A stretch of 64,000 nt of DNA from positions 1 through 64,000 of the forward strand of contig JAFADG010000018.1 in assembly GCA_023425025.1 (NCBI GenBank), in the 5' to 3' direction. Shown one piece after another: positions 1-7,671 of the stretch. Each line of letters opens with the position of its first letter. Within the stretch, counting starts at the first letter, position 1. The position numbers were made by a program, and so were the translations under genes. The notes under the pieces were generated by a model, which ran no database searches, had not been told where the DNA came from, and saw only the letters and a program-made list of their open reading frames with translations. The DNA comes from Bacillota bacterium (GTDB lineage: Bacteria > Bacillota > Clostridia > Christensenellales > Aristaeellaceae).

Positions 1-127
1 ATTTCCCCTTGCTTCGCTCGATTCAGTAGCATCTTTCATCACCTGGTGTTTATTTCGACATTCGCTCTCCTCTTTCCTTTTGGTTCTTAATAAAAAATTG
101 CCCGCTGATACTTTGTCAACGGGCTGA
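1..127. other. left edge, no supported gene
   Basis: The first 127 bases hold no gene I can support. On the minus strand an AGGAGAG-like site (around 65-78) is followed by a three-codon open frame (ATG TCG AAA stop) and then by an ATG at about 41 that stays open for 13 codons to the window edge. This could be the 5' end of a leftward gene, but the evidence is too thin to call it. Confidence 0.3.
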
Positions 128-162
128 ACAGCGCCGGCCTTAGCGGGCCGGCGCTGTTTTTT
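128..162 (+). terminator. intrinsic terminator upstream of znuC
   Basis: A perfect 12-bp GC-rich stem (128-139 with 146-157, 6-base loop) is followed by six T residues (157-162). It separates the znu unit from whatever lies to the left and would end a rightward transcript entering the window. Confidence 0.85.
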
Positions 163-244
163 GATGCTTTGCCATGTGGAAAGCCTCCGGTTGGTACAAA
201 AAGGCGAAATGAATGCAACAAATTGCGATCTTGGTATAGAAGCA

Positions 245-273
245 TTGACTTGCCGCAATCCTTTTCATATAAT
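245..273 (+). promoter_or_regulatory. promoter of the znuCB-GTPase operon
   Basis: TTGACT at 245-250 and TATAAT at 268-273 are separated by exactly 17 bases. This is a near-perfect housekeeping (sigma-A) promoter, about 95 bases upstream of znuC. Confidence 0.8.
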
Positions 274-277
274 ACGA

Positions 278-298
278 AAATGCAAACAGATTGCATTT
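278..298 (+). promoter_or_regulatory. probable Fur-family (Zur-like) operator
   Basis: Perfect inverted repeat AAATGCAA-N5-TTGCATTT, starting five bases after the -10 box and so covering the expected transcription start. A repressor bound here would block initiation. A related 21-bp dyad sits at the same place in the promoter at 6866-6894. The match to a zinc regulator is inferred from the genes downstream, not from a known Zur consensus. Confidence 0.65.
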
Positions 299-368
299 GC
301 TTTCGTGGAAAGCGAAGCTTCCCTAACCGAACACATCGGAACATGCCGGTGACCCAAAGGATGGTACC

Positions 369-1103
369 ATGAATACGTTAATGGAAATCACGGACTTAAG
401 ATATCAATATGCAAAGGAGCCGATATTTTCCGGCGTGGGTTTTTGCATACAGGAAGGAGATTTTGTTGCCCTGACCGGGCCCAACGGAGCAGGAAAAAGC
501 ACGCTTTTAAAGCTTCTGCTGGGGGAGCTGACGCTTCAAAAGGGAACGGTCAGGCTGTTCGGCCAGGATATCCGTGCGTTCAGGCAATGGCCAAGGCTTG
601 GTTATATGCCTCAAAACGGCGTGGCGACAGGAGCGAATTTTCCCGCCACCGCATCTGAAATCGTGCAGGCCAACCTGTTTTCGCAAATCGGGCTGATGCG
701 TACGGCCAAAAAGGTTCACCGGGAGATGGTGCAAAGGGCGCTTGCACAGGTGGGCATGGCCGGCTATGGGAAAAGAGCCTTTTCTCAACTGTCGGGCGGC
801 CAGCAGCAACGCGTGTTGCTGGCCAGAGTTTTGGTGAATGATCCTGCCCTGTTGATACTGGATGAGCCTACGGCCGGAATAGACGCAAACGGCGTGCAGG
901 ACCTTTTAAATCTGCTGGAGGACTTGAATCAAAATCATCGGGCTACCATCCTGATGGTGACCCATGATATGGCGCGGGCTTCAAGCTACGCAACCAAAAC
1001 CCTTTGCTTGGAGGAAGGGTCTTTGGTGGAACTGACAAAAAGCCAGATCCGGCAGGAGCTGACCCACAAGCATCATCACGACCGGTCCGGAACCCCGGCC
1101 TGA
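369..1103 (+). CDS. znuC: zinc/manganese ABC transporter ATP-binding protein
   Basis: ATPase subunit of a metal-ion (probably zinc) uptake ABC transporter, acting at the inner face of the membrane with the permease encoded next. The 244-residue protein has Walker A GPNGAGKST near residue 37, the signature LSGGQQQR near 142 and Walker B LLILDEPTAG near 160, all intact. The C-terminus carries a short His-rich stretch (HKHHHD), common in zinc-handling ATPases. The ATG at 369 has an AAGGA site upstream. It is first in an operon with the permease 15 bases downstream, behind a promoter and dyad operator that suggest zinc-responsive repression. No substrate-binding protein (ZnuA) gene is in this operon. 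A manganese or other metal substrate cannot be excluded. Confidence 0.9.
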   Translation: MNTLMEITDLRYQYAKEPIFSGVGFCIQEGDFVALTGPNGAGKSTLLKLLLGELTLQKGTVRLFGQDIRAFRQWPRLGYMPQNGVATGANFPATASEIVQANLFSQIGLMRTAKKVHREMVQRALAQVGMAGYGKRAFSQLSGGQQQRVLLARVLVNDPALLILDEPTAGIDANGVQDLLNLLEDLNQNHRATILMVTHDMARASSYATKTLCLEEGSLVELTKSQIRQELTHKHHHDRSGTPA

Positions 1104-1118
1104 AGAAGGGAACAGACG

Positions 1119-1925
1119 ATGGAAATATTCCAGTATGATTTTATGCGGCGCGCCTTTGGGGTTGGATTGATGCTGGCTGTCATCGTTCCCTGCATCGGGG
1201 TCGTGGTGGTGCTGCGCCGGCTTTCCATGCTTGGCGATGCCCTTTCCCATACTTCCCTGGCCGGCGTCGCGGCAGGGCTTGTGCTTGGCATGAACCCGAT
1301 TGCAGGCTCCGTCGTGATGTGCGTGGTGTCGGCGCTGAGCATTGAGGTCATTCGAAAAAGGCTGCCCCGGTACGCTGAAATGGCCATTGCCATCACCATG
1401 TCGGCAGGGGTAGGCCTGGCGGGTGTGCTGTCGGGCTTTGTCAAGAGCTCCGCCAATTTCAACAGCTTTTTGTTTGGCAGTATCGTAGCCATCAGCAACT
1501 TTGAAATGCTTTTTGTTACGGTTATCAGCCTTGCGGTTCTTTGCACCTTTGTGCTGCTGTACAAGGAGCTGTTTTTTATCGCCATGGATGAACGGGCCGC
1601 CCGCCTGGCCGGAGTCCCTGTCCGAAGCATCAATTTTGTGTTCACCATACTGACGGCTGTTACGGTATCTGTTGCCGCCAGGACCGTAGGTGCGCTGATC
1701 GTCTCCTCCCTGATGGTGCTGCCGGTGGCATGCGCCATGCAGCTGGCCAGGAGCTATCGGCAAACAGTGCTGATCAGCATTCTTTTTGGCATTGTGTTCG
1801 TCCTGGGCGGCCTGTTTCTTTCCTATTATGCCGGGCTGAAGCCTGGTGGAACCATTGTGCTCCTTGGCGTAGCGTTTTTGATACTGCTGCTGCTGGGAAG
1901 GGGAGCGCTGGGAAAGCGGGCATAG
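1119..1925 (+). CDS. znuB: zinc/manganese ABC transporter permease
   Basis: Integral membrane subunit (268 residues, usual length for the ABC-3 family) of the metal uptake transporter. Seven or more hydrophobic segments alternate with short loops. The N-terminus has the family stretch in which LRRLSMLGDALSHTSLAG marks the first cytoplasmic loop, typical of ZnuB/MntB. It starts 15 bases after znuC with a GAAGGG site and is followed within 40 bases by the COG0523 GTPase. Metal specificity is inferred from the zinc-type neighbourhood. Confidence 0.9.
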   Translation: MEIFQYDFMRRAFGVGLMLAVIVPCIGVVVVLRRLSMLGDALSHTSLAGVAAGLVLGMNPIAGSVVMCVVSALSIEVIRKRLPRYAEMAIAITMSAGVGLAGVLSGFVKSSANFNSFLFGSIVAISNFEMLFVTVISLAVLCTFVLLYKELFFIAMDERAARLAGVPVRSINFVFTILTAVTVSVAARTVGALIVSSLMVLPVACAMQLARSYRQTVLISILFGIVFVLGGLFLSYYAGLKPGGTIVLLGVAFLILLLLGRGALGKRA

Positions 1926-1962
1926 GACTTCAGCCAAAGCCATTCTTTTGAAGGAGTTGTTT

Positions 1963-2985
1963 ATGATGACGGATGTTTATATCGTTTCAGGATTTCTGGG
2001 CGCCGGGAAAACCACCTGGATACAAAAAATGCTGAAGGAATCCTTTCAGGATCAAAAAGTGGTCTTGATTGAGAATGATTTCGGCCAGGCAAGCGTTGAC
2101 GCCGCCATTTTAAAGCATCAGGGCGTTGAGGTCACCGAAATCAATTCCGGATGCATCTGCTGCAGCCTCGCCGGCGATTTTGTAAAGGCGATCGGCGGGA
2201 TACTGCAGCGGTTTTCCCCGGACGTACTGCTTATTGAACCCTCCGGGGTGGGAAAGCTTTCCGATGTGGCAAAGGCATGCCAGGATGAAGCGGTTCAAGC
2301 CCTGCTTCACCTGGCGGGCAAAATCACCGTGGCGGATGCGGCACGCTTTGCCCTGTATATGGAGAACTTTGGAGAGTTTTACGAGGATCAGATTCAGGAG
2401 GCTGACGTCATATTGTTCAGCCGCGGCATTGATATGCCGGATAAGGTGAAGAAGGCCCGGCAGGCCGTGGAAAAAATCAATCCCGCCGCGGCGGTGTTTG
2501 ACGAGGCTTGGGATAGCCTGCCCGCAAAGGATGTGCTCCGCTGCCTGCCGGACAGCCCCTTTGCGCAGAAGCGGTGTACCTGCGGGCACAACCATCAGGA
2601 GGAACATGCGGATCATGCGCATCATGACGGCTGCAGCTGCGGCCATTGCCACGGCAGCCACGCGCACCATCATGACCATGACCACGATCACGACCATGAT
2701 CACCATCATCACGATGCGGAAGAGATATTCGATTCCTTTACTCTTTTAACGGAGCGTGTGTTTGCAAGACAGGAAATTGTGAAATGCTTTCAGCTTCTGG
2801 AAGGCCTGCCCGGCAGCATAGTGCGCGCAAAAGGCATACTGCGTGGCGCAGGCTCAAACTGGAATGTGCAATATGTACCGGAACAGGTGGAGATTACGGT
2901 TTGCGAGGCCCCGGCGGGCATGATGTCTTTCATCGGGCAGGACTTGGATAAAGAAGGCATCAGTAACATTTTTCAGGCGGGCTGA
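1963..2985 (+). CDS. COG0523 (CobW/YciC-type) GTP-binding metallochaperone
   Basis: G3E-family GTPase thought to deliver zinc to client proteins under zinc limitation. Walker A GFLGAGKTTW lies near residue 10, the metal-binding CxCC motif is seen as SGCICCS near 63, and LLIEPSGVG follows near 90. A long His/Asp/Cys-rich metal-binding insert lies at about residues 205-250, followed by a CobW C-terminal domain. I chose ATG 1963 (340 residues) because AAGGAG ends six bases upstream; a TTG at 1948 lies before that site. It ends the znuCB operon. In Bacillus the zinc-regulated YciC belongs to this family. A nitrile-hydratase or cobalamin role is unlikely here because no such genes are near. Confidence 0.88.
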   Translation: MMTDVYIVSGFLGAGKTTWIQKMLKESFQDQKVVLIENDFGQASVDAAILKHQGVEVTEINSGCICCSLAGDFVKAIGGILQRFSPDVLLIEPSGVGKLSDVAKACQDEAVQALLHLAGKITVADAARFALYMENFGEFYEDQIQEADVILFSRGIDMPDKVKKARQAVEKINPAAAVFDEAWDSLPAKDVLRCLPDSPFAQKRCTCGHNHQEEHADHAHHDGCSCGHCHGSHAHHHDHDHDHDHDHHHHDAEEIFDSFTLLTERVFARQEIVKCFQLLEGLPGSIVRAKGILRGAGSNWNVQYVPEQVEITVCEAPAGMMSFIGQDLDKEGISNIFQAG

Positions 2986-2997
2986 TCCGCTATGAAC

Positions 2998-3020
2998 AAA
3001 AAAGCGGCGGATAACCGCCG
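2998..3020 (-). terminator. terminator of the Fur-family gene
   Basis: Six-bp stem (3005-3010 with 3015-3020, loop ATAA) followed on the minus strand by six T residues (complement of 2998-3003). It lies 10 bases after the stop of the leftward Fur-family gene. It also sits between two convergent genes. Confidence 0.7.
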
Positions 3021-3030
3021 TAGGAGATAC

Positions 3031-3474
3031 TTATTTGGGCAGGTGTCCAGCCGCCTGACATTCGGGACACAGGCCGTATATATCCAGCCTGTGTCCCATG
3101 ATCGCATACTTCGTATCCTTGGCAACCGCCTTTTCGTAGGCGTCCAGAGGGCAGTGGCCAACCGGCTGGATTTTTTTGCAGTTCACGCATACCAAATAAT
3201 GCTGGTGCGTGTGTTCATTCAGCTCATACAGCATCCGGTTGTCGCCGGCTACGCTCACCTTCCTGACCACGCTCTTGGCGCTCATGGTCTCCAGGGAACG
3301 GTAGACGGTGGAAAGATTGACATCAATCTGCTTTTGCTTGAGCGCAAGGTATACATCCTCCGCCGCCAAAGGCTGCTGGTCAGATGACAGAATATCCAGG
3401 ATGGCCTTGCGCTGCTTCGTGTTTTTCAGACCGCTTTCCTTTAAGTGGTCTTCATGCGGATGGCTGTTGGACAT
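3031..3474 (-). CDS. Fur-family metal-responsive transcriptional repressor
   Basis: Dimeric DNA-binding repressor that uses a metal as corepressor. The 147-residue protein has the Fur winged helix (NLSTVYRSLETM) and the metal/dimer region (HTHQHYLVCVNC, HRLDIYGLCPEC) with two CxxC pairs for a structural zinc. ATG 3474 was chosen because GGAGG lies seven bases upstream; the longer frame lacks such a site. It is convergent with the znu operon and has its own terminator. Position suggests a Zur-like role, but Fur or PerR cannot be separated from sequence alone. It is one of two Fur-family genes in this cluster. Confidence 0.88.
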   Translation of the reverse strand: MSNSHPHEDHLKESGLKNTKQRKAILDILSSDQQPLAAEDVYLALKQKQIDVNLSTVYRSLETMSAKSVVRKVSVAGDNRMLYELNEHTHQHYLVCVNCKKIQPVGHCPLDAYEKAVAKDTKYAIMGHRLDIYGLCPECQAAGHLPK

Positions 3475-3763
3475 ACGTTCCTCCAGGCGATATTTCAAGC
3501 GCTGCCGCCCTTTGATGCAGAGCATGCAGCCGCCGGGCGAATATCTCTTTCTCTTGATAAAGATATCACATTTCTGCTCCCTTGGCAATAACACGCAGGA
3601 AGCAGCTGCTCATAAGCCTGTCTGAAGGCAATGTTCATACCATATATTACGAAAATATTTACAAATATAAAAAGGTTATATAAATACTGCGTCGAATTCA
3701 TGAAATTGCAAATGCTTCTCCTTATCGTTTTTGCATTCCATGAAAAGGTGATGGGATACCGTT

Positions 3764-4453
3764 ATGAAAAAGGTTTTCTTGCTTATATGCGCATGCATTC
3801 TGCTAACGCTCCAGGCTGCGGCCTGTGCCCAGCAGGAGCAGGCAAAGCTGCAAATCGCGCAGGTGACAACAGAAAAAGGGCTTTTGAATGTACGAAAGCA
3901 GGCTTCTGATTCTTCCGGAATTCTGGACAGGCTGTCCAACGGCACGCTGGTTACTGTGCTGGAAAGAGGAGATGCCTTTTGCAGGATATCCTTTGACGAC
4001 AAGGAAGGATATGCGGTGACAAGCTTTTTGACCTTTGTCGACGTTCCCCCGGAGGCCCTTGCCTACCGGCTGCTGAAAAAGGATGACAGTGGCGATGAGG
4101 TGCTGGCCCTGAAGCAAAGGCTTCTGGAGCTTGGTTATTACAGGGAAAGCGGTACCATGACCAATCTGTATAATGACACCTGCGCGCAAAGAGTGAAAAT
4201 CTTTCAGCGCGTGCATGGGCTGCAGGAAGACGGCGTGGCCACCCAGATGCTGCAGTACCTGCTCTTTTCAGCCAATGCCAGGGCAAATACGGAGGCATTG
4301 CCGCAGCCTCGCAGATCCTCCGGTTTTATTATTGGCGGCAATGCATCCGGTGACACTGACTGGGAGCAGTTCGTGATCAATCATCCCGGTATCTGCACCT
4401 GCTGTATGGGCGCGGGGTGCGAGTGCTGCAACTATACCGGCTGGCTGAAATAA
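3764..4453 (+). CDS. secreted SH3/peptidoglycan-binding protein with Cys-rich tail
   Basis: Exported 229-residue protein likely associated with the cell wall. Residues 1-21 form a signal peptide with a Cys at 21, a poor lipobox because Ala rather than Leu precedes it at -3. An SH3b domain follows (about 30-90, GLLNVRKQAS start), then a peptidoglycan-binding type 1 domain (about 105-165, LKQRLLELGYY). The C-terminus ends in CTCC and CECC separated by four residues, six cysteines in nine positions of a 12-residue stretch, which could bind a metal. It lies between the znu operon and the permease operon. No catalytic domain is visible. Confidence 0.7.
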   Translation: MKKVFLLICACILLTLQAAACAQQEQAKLQIAQVTTEKGLLNVRKQASDSSGILDRLSNGTLVTVLERGDAFCRISFDDKEGYAVTSFLTFVDVPPEALAYRLLKKDDSGDEVLALKQRLLELGYYRESGTMTNLYNDTCAQRVKIFQRVHGLQEDGVATQMLQYLLFSANARANTEALPQPRRSSGFIIGGNASGDTDWEQFVINHPGICTCCMGAGCECCNYTGWLK

Positions 4454-4530
4454 AGCGGATGCATGGGCAATGTGAAAACGGATTGTTGCACGCATGAGAT
4501 ACCCATACGAATTATTTTGGAGTAATGTTT

Positions 4531-6078
4531 ATGAGCAAAAAGGCCTTACCTATATATGCTGTCACAGGCGCATTAACCGCCGGCAAGACTACCTTCATCC
4601 GGCAATGCATGGACCGGCGGCAGGAAAAACCAAGGGCGCTGGTCATACAGTTTGAAATGGGACTGGAGCCCTTGGAAGAAAGCACGCTGTACATCCCCAT
4701 ACGCGATGTACAGTCGCAGGCAGATGCGGAAATCGCCGCACGCGTGGCAGCGGCCATAAACGAAGCCGCACCCGATGAAGTCTGGATTGAATGGAACGGC
4801 ATGCTGCCTGTACGGAAGCTTCTGGCCATTCTCCAAGGGGAACACTTGCGCAAGCTTTGCAAATTGTGCAAGATCATTCAGATTGCTGAGGGGCAGGATT
4901 ATCTAAACCAGCTTTCCCAATCCGGCAGCATGCAAATGGAACAGGTTACGCAATGCGATCTTGCCGTTATCCGCGATGCGGATAAAAAGCAGGTGCGGCT
5001 GATCCGCCGCTCCCTCAAGCAGATCCAGGGCAGCATATATGTGCTGGACTGGGGTGAGACGGATCAGATTGACGGCCTGCTGTACTATCCCAATGTGAAA
5101 GAGGCGATACGGGTACTGAGCATAGCGGCTGTGGGCGTCGCCGCGTTCAGTTTGCTTTCCTTTCTGGACATACCCATTCCATCCTCCGTTACGGTTTTTC
5201 TGGGCACCTGGCTGCAGGCGATTCCCTTTTTGCTGCTGGGCATACTGCTGTCCTCCCTGATTCAGGTATTTGTATCCACAGATTTTATCCGCCGCATCTT
5301 TCCCAAAAACCTGCTGGGCGGCATGCTGTTTGGCGTGTTCGGCGGCTTTCTGATGCCAATTTGCGACTGTGCCTCCATACCGGTATTCCGCAGCCTTGTC
5401 AAAAAAGGGGTGCCGCTGCCGGTAGCCGTGACGTTTATGACGGCCGCCCCGGTGATCAATCCTGTAGTGATGCTCTCCACCTATTATGCCTTTGGCGGCA
5501 ATATAAAAATTGTACTGGCAAGGGTTGTGCTCGGCATCATCGCCTCGCTGGTCATCGGTTTGTTTTTCATCCGCAGGCAGAAAAGCATTTTTACAAGCCA
5601 GATCGCCCAGGCCGCCTGCGCTTGCTGCCAGGTATACGGCACGGACAACAAGCCCGCATCCAGACTGGCGCAGCTGGCTGCCCATTTTAGGAACGAGCTG
5701 TTTGAAGTGGCAAAGTATCTGCTGATGGGCATTGCGGTTTCAACCTTTTTTCAGATAGTCCTGGGCAGCGATTTGAGCCGTTTAAATTCGCTGGGCCTGA
5801 TAGGGTCCATGCTGCTGATGATGGCGATGGCTTTCCTGCTCTCCCTATGCTCGTCCTCTGATGCCGTCATCGGCAAAAACATGGGCGCCGGTTTCCCCAT
5901 GGGGGCGGTTATGGGCTTTATGGTATTTGGGCCTATGATGGATATCAAAAACCTGATCCTGATGTCGGCCAATATGTCCAGGCGGTTTATTGTCAAGCTG
6001 GCCATTGTCACCTTTGCCGTGTGCTTTGCGGTTGTTTATGCCGCGTCCTTGCTTAATCTGGAGGGATGGATCCAATGA
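4531..6078 (+). CDS. CobW-like P-loop domain fused to YcgR/YraQ-type permease
   Basis: A 515-residue fusion. Residues 1-185 resemble a COG0523/CobW P-loop domain (TGALTAGKTTF) but lack the CxCC metal motif and a clear NKxD. Residues 190-515 are a COG0701 predicted permease with about eight membrane segments and the family motif PICDCASIPVFRSL, then FMTAAPVINPVV. Bacillus YcgR (permease) and YcgQ are zinc-regulated partners; here the partner starts at the stop codon. ATG 4531 is preferred over 4525 because GGAG then lies eight bases upstream. Transport substrate is unknown. The family has also been linked to arsenic export, but the context here points to zinc. Confidence 0.8.
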   Translation: MSKKALPIYAVTGALTAGKTTFIRQCMDRRQEKPRALVIQFEMGLEPLEESTLYIPIRDVQSQADAEIAARVAAAINEAAPDEVWIEWNGMLPVRKLLAILQGEHLRKLCKLCKIIQIAEGQDYLNQLSQSGSMQMEQVTQCDLAVIRDADKKQVRLIRRSLKQIQGSIYVLDWGETDQIDGLLYYPNVKEAIRVLSIAAVGVAAFSLLSFLDIPIPSSVTVFLGTWLQAIPFLLLGILLSSLIQVFVSTDFIRRIFPKNLLGGMLFGVFGGFLMPICDCASIPVFRSLVKKGVPLPVAVTFMTAAPVINPVVMLSTYYAFGGNIKIVLARVVLGIIASLVIGLFFIRRQKSIFTSQIAQAACACCQVYGTDNKPASRLAQLAAHFRNELFEVAKYLLMGIAVSTFFQIVLGSDLSRLNSLGLIGSMLLMMAMAFLLSLCSSSDAVIGKNMGAGFPMGAVMGFMVFGPMMDIKNLILMSANMSRRFIVKLAIVTFAVCFAVVYAASLLNLEGWIQ

Positions 6079-6842
6079 AAAAAGTCAATATCGGCATGCT
6101 GGCGGAAGGGATATCCTTTACCTTGCTAAGCGCTGTACTGTTTCTTTTGGCCGGGACCGGCGCCTACATGTATTATGTTACCCCCAGGTCTGTTCCCTAT
6201 CTGTACTTTGCCGGCGCGGTGCTTTTGCTGCTGGGCGTCTATGCCTTTTGCAATTTGTCTGGCCGGGCGCACATCAAGCATTACAGCCATTTGATGATCG
6301 TGCTGATTCCGCTTCTGTTAATTGTCTGGTCGGCAACTGACACGGGCATTGTCCAAAGACTTGCCCAAAACATCGCTCAGAGCGAAGCGCGAACCTATGA
6401 TGCGGCTGGTAAATATACGTACGCGATGAAGGCATCCGCTTATGAGGGCACCGTTCTCAACGGCTACGACAAAGAGAACAAGGCGCTTGTTATTCCCGAG
6501 GAAGAGACGTATCATTGGTTGATTGAGATATATGAAAACCCGGAACCGTTTCTTGGGTTTACCATCACCACCATGGGTCAGGTAATGAAGGACCCGGCTT
6601 ATTTTGACGCGGGCTGTTTTTCCCCGGTACGCAAGCTGATGTCCTGCTGCGCGGCTGATCTGTACCCGATCGGCCTTACCTGCGAATATACGGATGCGGA
6701 TCTTTTGGAAACGGATGCATGGGTATCGGTTACGGGAAAGCTGGAGCTGCGGAATTTTGAAGAATACAGCGAACTTCGGATTGTGGCGGAAAGCGTGACC
6801 CCCTGCGCCCCCTCGAAAGAGCCATATCTGTTTTCTTATTAA
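6075..6842 (+). CDS. TIGR03943/DUF1980 (YcgQ-like) membrane protein
   Basis: Partner of the upstream permease (YcgQ-YcgR pair in Bacillus). The 255-residue protein has three N-terminal membrane segments (about residues 10-32, 38-58 and 75-92) and a soluble C-terminal domain with the family's CCAAD motif near residue 195. ATG 6075 overlaps the permease stop as ATGA and has GGAGGG nine bases upstream, so the two are translationally coupled. TIGR03943 proteins occur with zinc-regulated permeases; biochemical function is not known. Confidence 0.82.
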   Translation: MKKVNIGMLAEGISFTLLSAVLFLLAGTGAYMYYVTPRSVPYLYFAGAVLLLLGVYAFCNLSGRAHIKHYSHLMIVLIPLLLIVWSATDTGIVQRLAQNIAQSEARTYDAAGKYTYAMKASAYEGTVLNGYDKENKALVIPEEETYHWLIEIYENPEPFLGFTITTMGQVMKDPAYFDAGCFSPVRKLMSCCAADLYPIGLTCEYTDADLLETDAWVSVTGKLELRNFEEYSELRIVAESVTPCAPSKEPYLFSY

Positions 6843-6865
6843 CATGCTCTGGCGATGTCCAGGCG

Positions 6866-6894
6866 TTGACTTTTTCCATCATCCATAATATAAC
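6866..6894 (+). promoter_or_regulatory. promoter of the second Fur-family gene
   Basis: TTGACT (6866-6871), 17-base spacer, TATAAC (6889-6894). It drives the gene at 7003 with a leader of roughly 100 bases. Confidence 0.7.
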
Positions 6895-6900
6895 AAACGC

Positions 6901-6921
6901 AAACGCGAATCATGTGCATTT
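6901..6921 (+). promoter_or_regulatory. second Fur-family operator-like dyad
   Basis: The 21 bases read AAACGCGA-N5-TGCATTT-like and match the perfect dyad at 278-298 at most half-site positions (AAAyGC at left, TGCATTT at right), with the same distance from the -10 box within two bases. This suggests shared control, including likely autoregulation of the gene at 7003. Confidence 0.5.
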
Positions 6922-7002
6922 GTTTGCTTGTAGATGGAAATTTCCGTAACGAAGATCACGGAGGCTGAAGAAGCAGAAAGCTACAGCTATCCATAAAGAA
7001 GG

Positions 7003-7428
7003 ATGAATAAGCGCAAAAGTTATCATACAAAACAAAAAGCCTTGATCCTGGATTGCCTGCGTGCGTATATGGGCCGCCACGCAACCGCGGAAAGGATCGG
7101 GCAATATCTGAGAGAAAAAGGCGCGCCGGTGGGGGTAACCACCCTTTACCGTAATTTGGATCATCTTGTGGAAAGCGGCGCGGTGCTGAAGTATATCATG
7201 CCCAAAGGGGCGGGCGCATGCTATCAGCTTTTGGGGCAGCCGGTGGATTATTCGAAATACCATTACCTTATATGCATCGCATGCGGACGGGTGATTCCGT
7301 TGCATTGCAGCTATTTTGAGGGGGTGCGCACATATATCCGGGACAAATATCGCTTCATACTCGGCTGCTCAAAAACAATTCTGTATGGGTATTGCGGCGA
7401 TTGCGCCTCTGAGGAAAATGGACCCTGA
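7003..7428 (+). CDS. Fur-family transcriptional regulator (Zur-like)
   Basis: 141-residue Fur-family repressor: winged helix with VTTLYRNLDHLVE near residue 50, then CIACGRV and YCGDC providing two Cys pairs for zinc. The usual His-rich dimer motif is reduced to KYHYLIC. The ATG at 7003 directly follows AAGAAGG with no spacing and an in-frame stop lies just upstream, so initiation is probably weak. The dyad in its promoter also occurs before znuC, making this gene the better candidate for the repressor of the zinc regulon; that is inference. Confidence 0.82.
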   Translation: MNKRKSYHTKQKALILDCLRAYMGRHATAERIGQYLREKGAPVGVTTLYRNLDHLVESGAVLKYIMPKGAGACYQLLGQPVDYSKYHYLICIACGRVIPLHCSYFEGVRTYIRDKYRFILGCSKTILYGYCGDCASEENGP

Positions 7429-7637
7429 CGGCAATACATGGATAATTTAGGATAGCAGCGATTTCAATGCAGGTATGGATGGACAGTAGCGCAACAACGC
7501 CAGCCTACCGTTTTGCGGTATCGCTTCTAGACGGATGTCATATGGTAGTATATTCAATCCACCTGCTGTGTCGCATGAAATGCAATGGCTTCTATGATCA
7601 TATCTCATGCATTCTCCTGTCTTTTTTTGCGCAACAA

Positions 7638-7646
7638 TGCTATAAT
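7638..7646 (+). promoter_or_regulatory. extended -10 promoter of the response regulator gene
   Basis: TGCTATAAT is an extended -10 element ending 25 bases before the ATG at 7672. No good -35 is present 17 bases upstream. The 200 bases before it (7429-7637) show no gene and no clear terminator for the Fur gene. Confidence 0.5.
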
Positions 7647-7671
7647 GGCAGGAGAAAATGGAGGTGGCAGC

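Noticed and set aside
2590..2715. Repetitive CAT/GAC stretch in the GTPase gene, possible simple-sequence repeat
   Set aside because: It encodes the His/Asp metal-binding insert expected in COG0523 proteins, so it is explained by protein function.
3700..3745. Possible third copy of the Fur-family dyad before the SH3 protein gene
   Set aside because: AAATGC and GCATT halves are present, but the spacing is about seven bases wider than in the two good copies.
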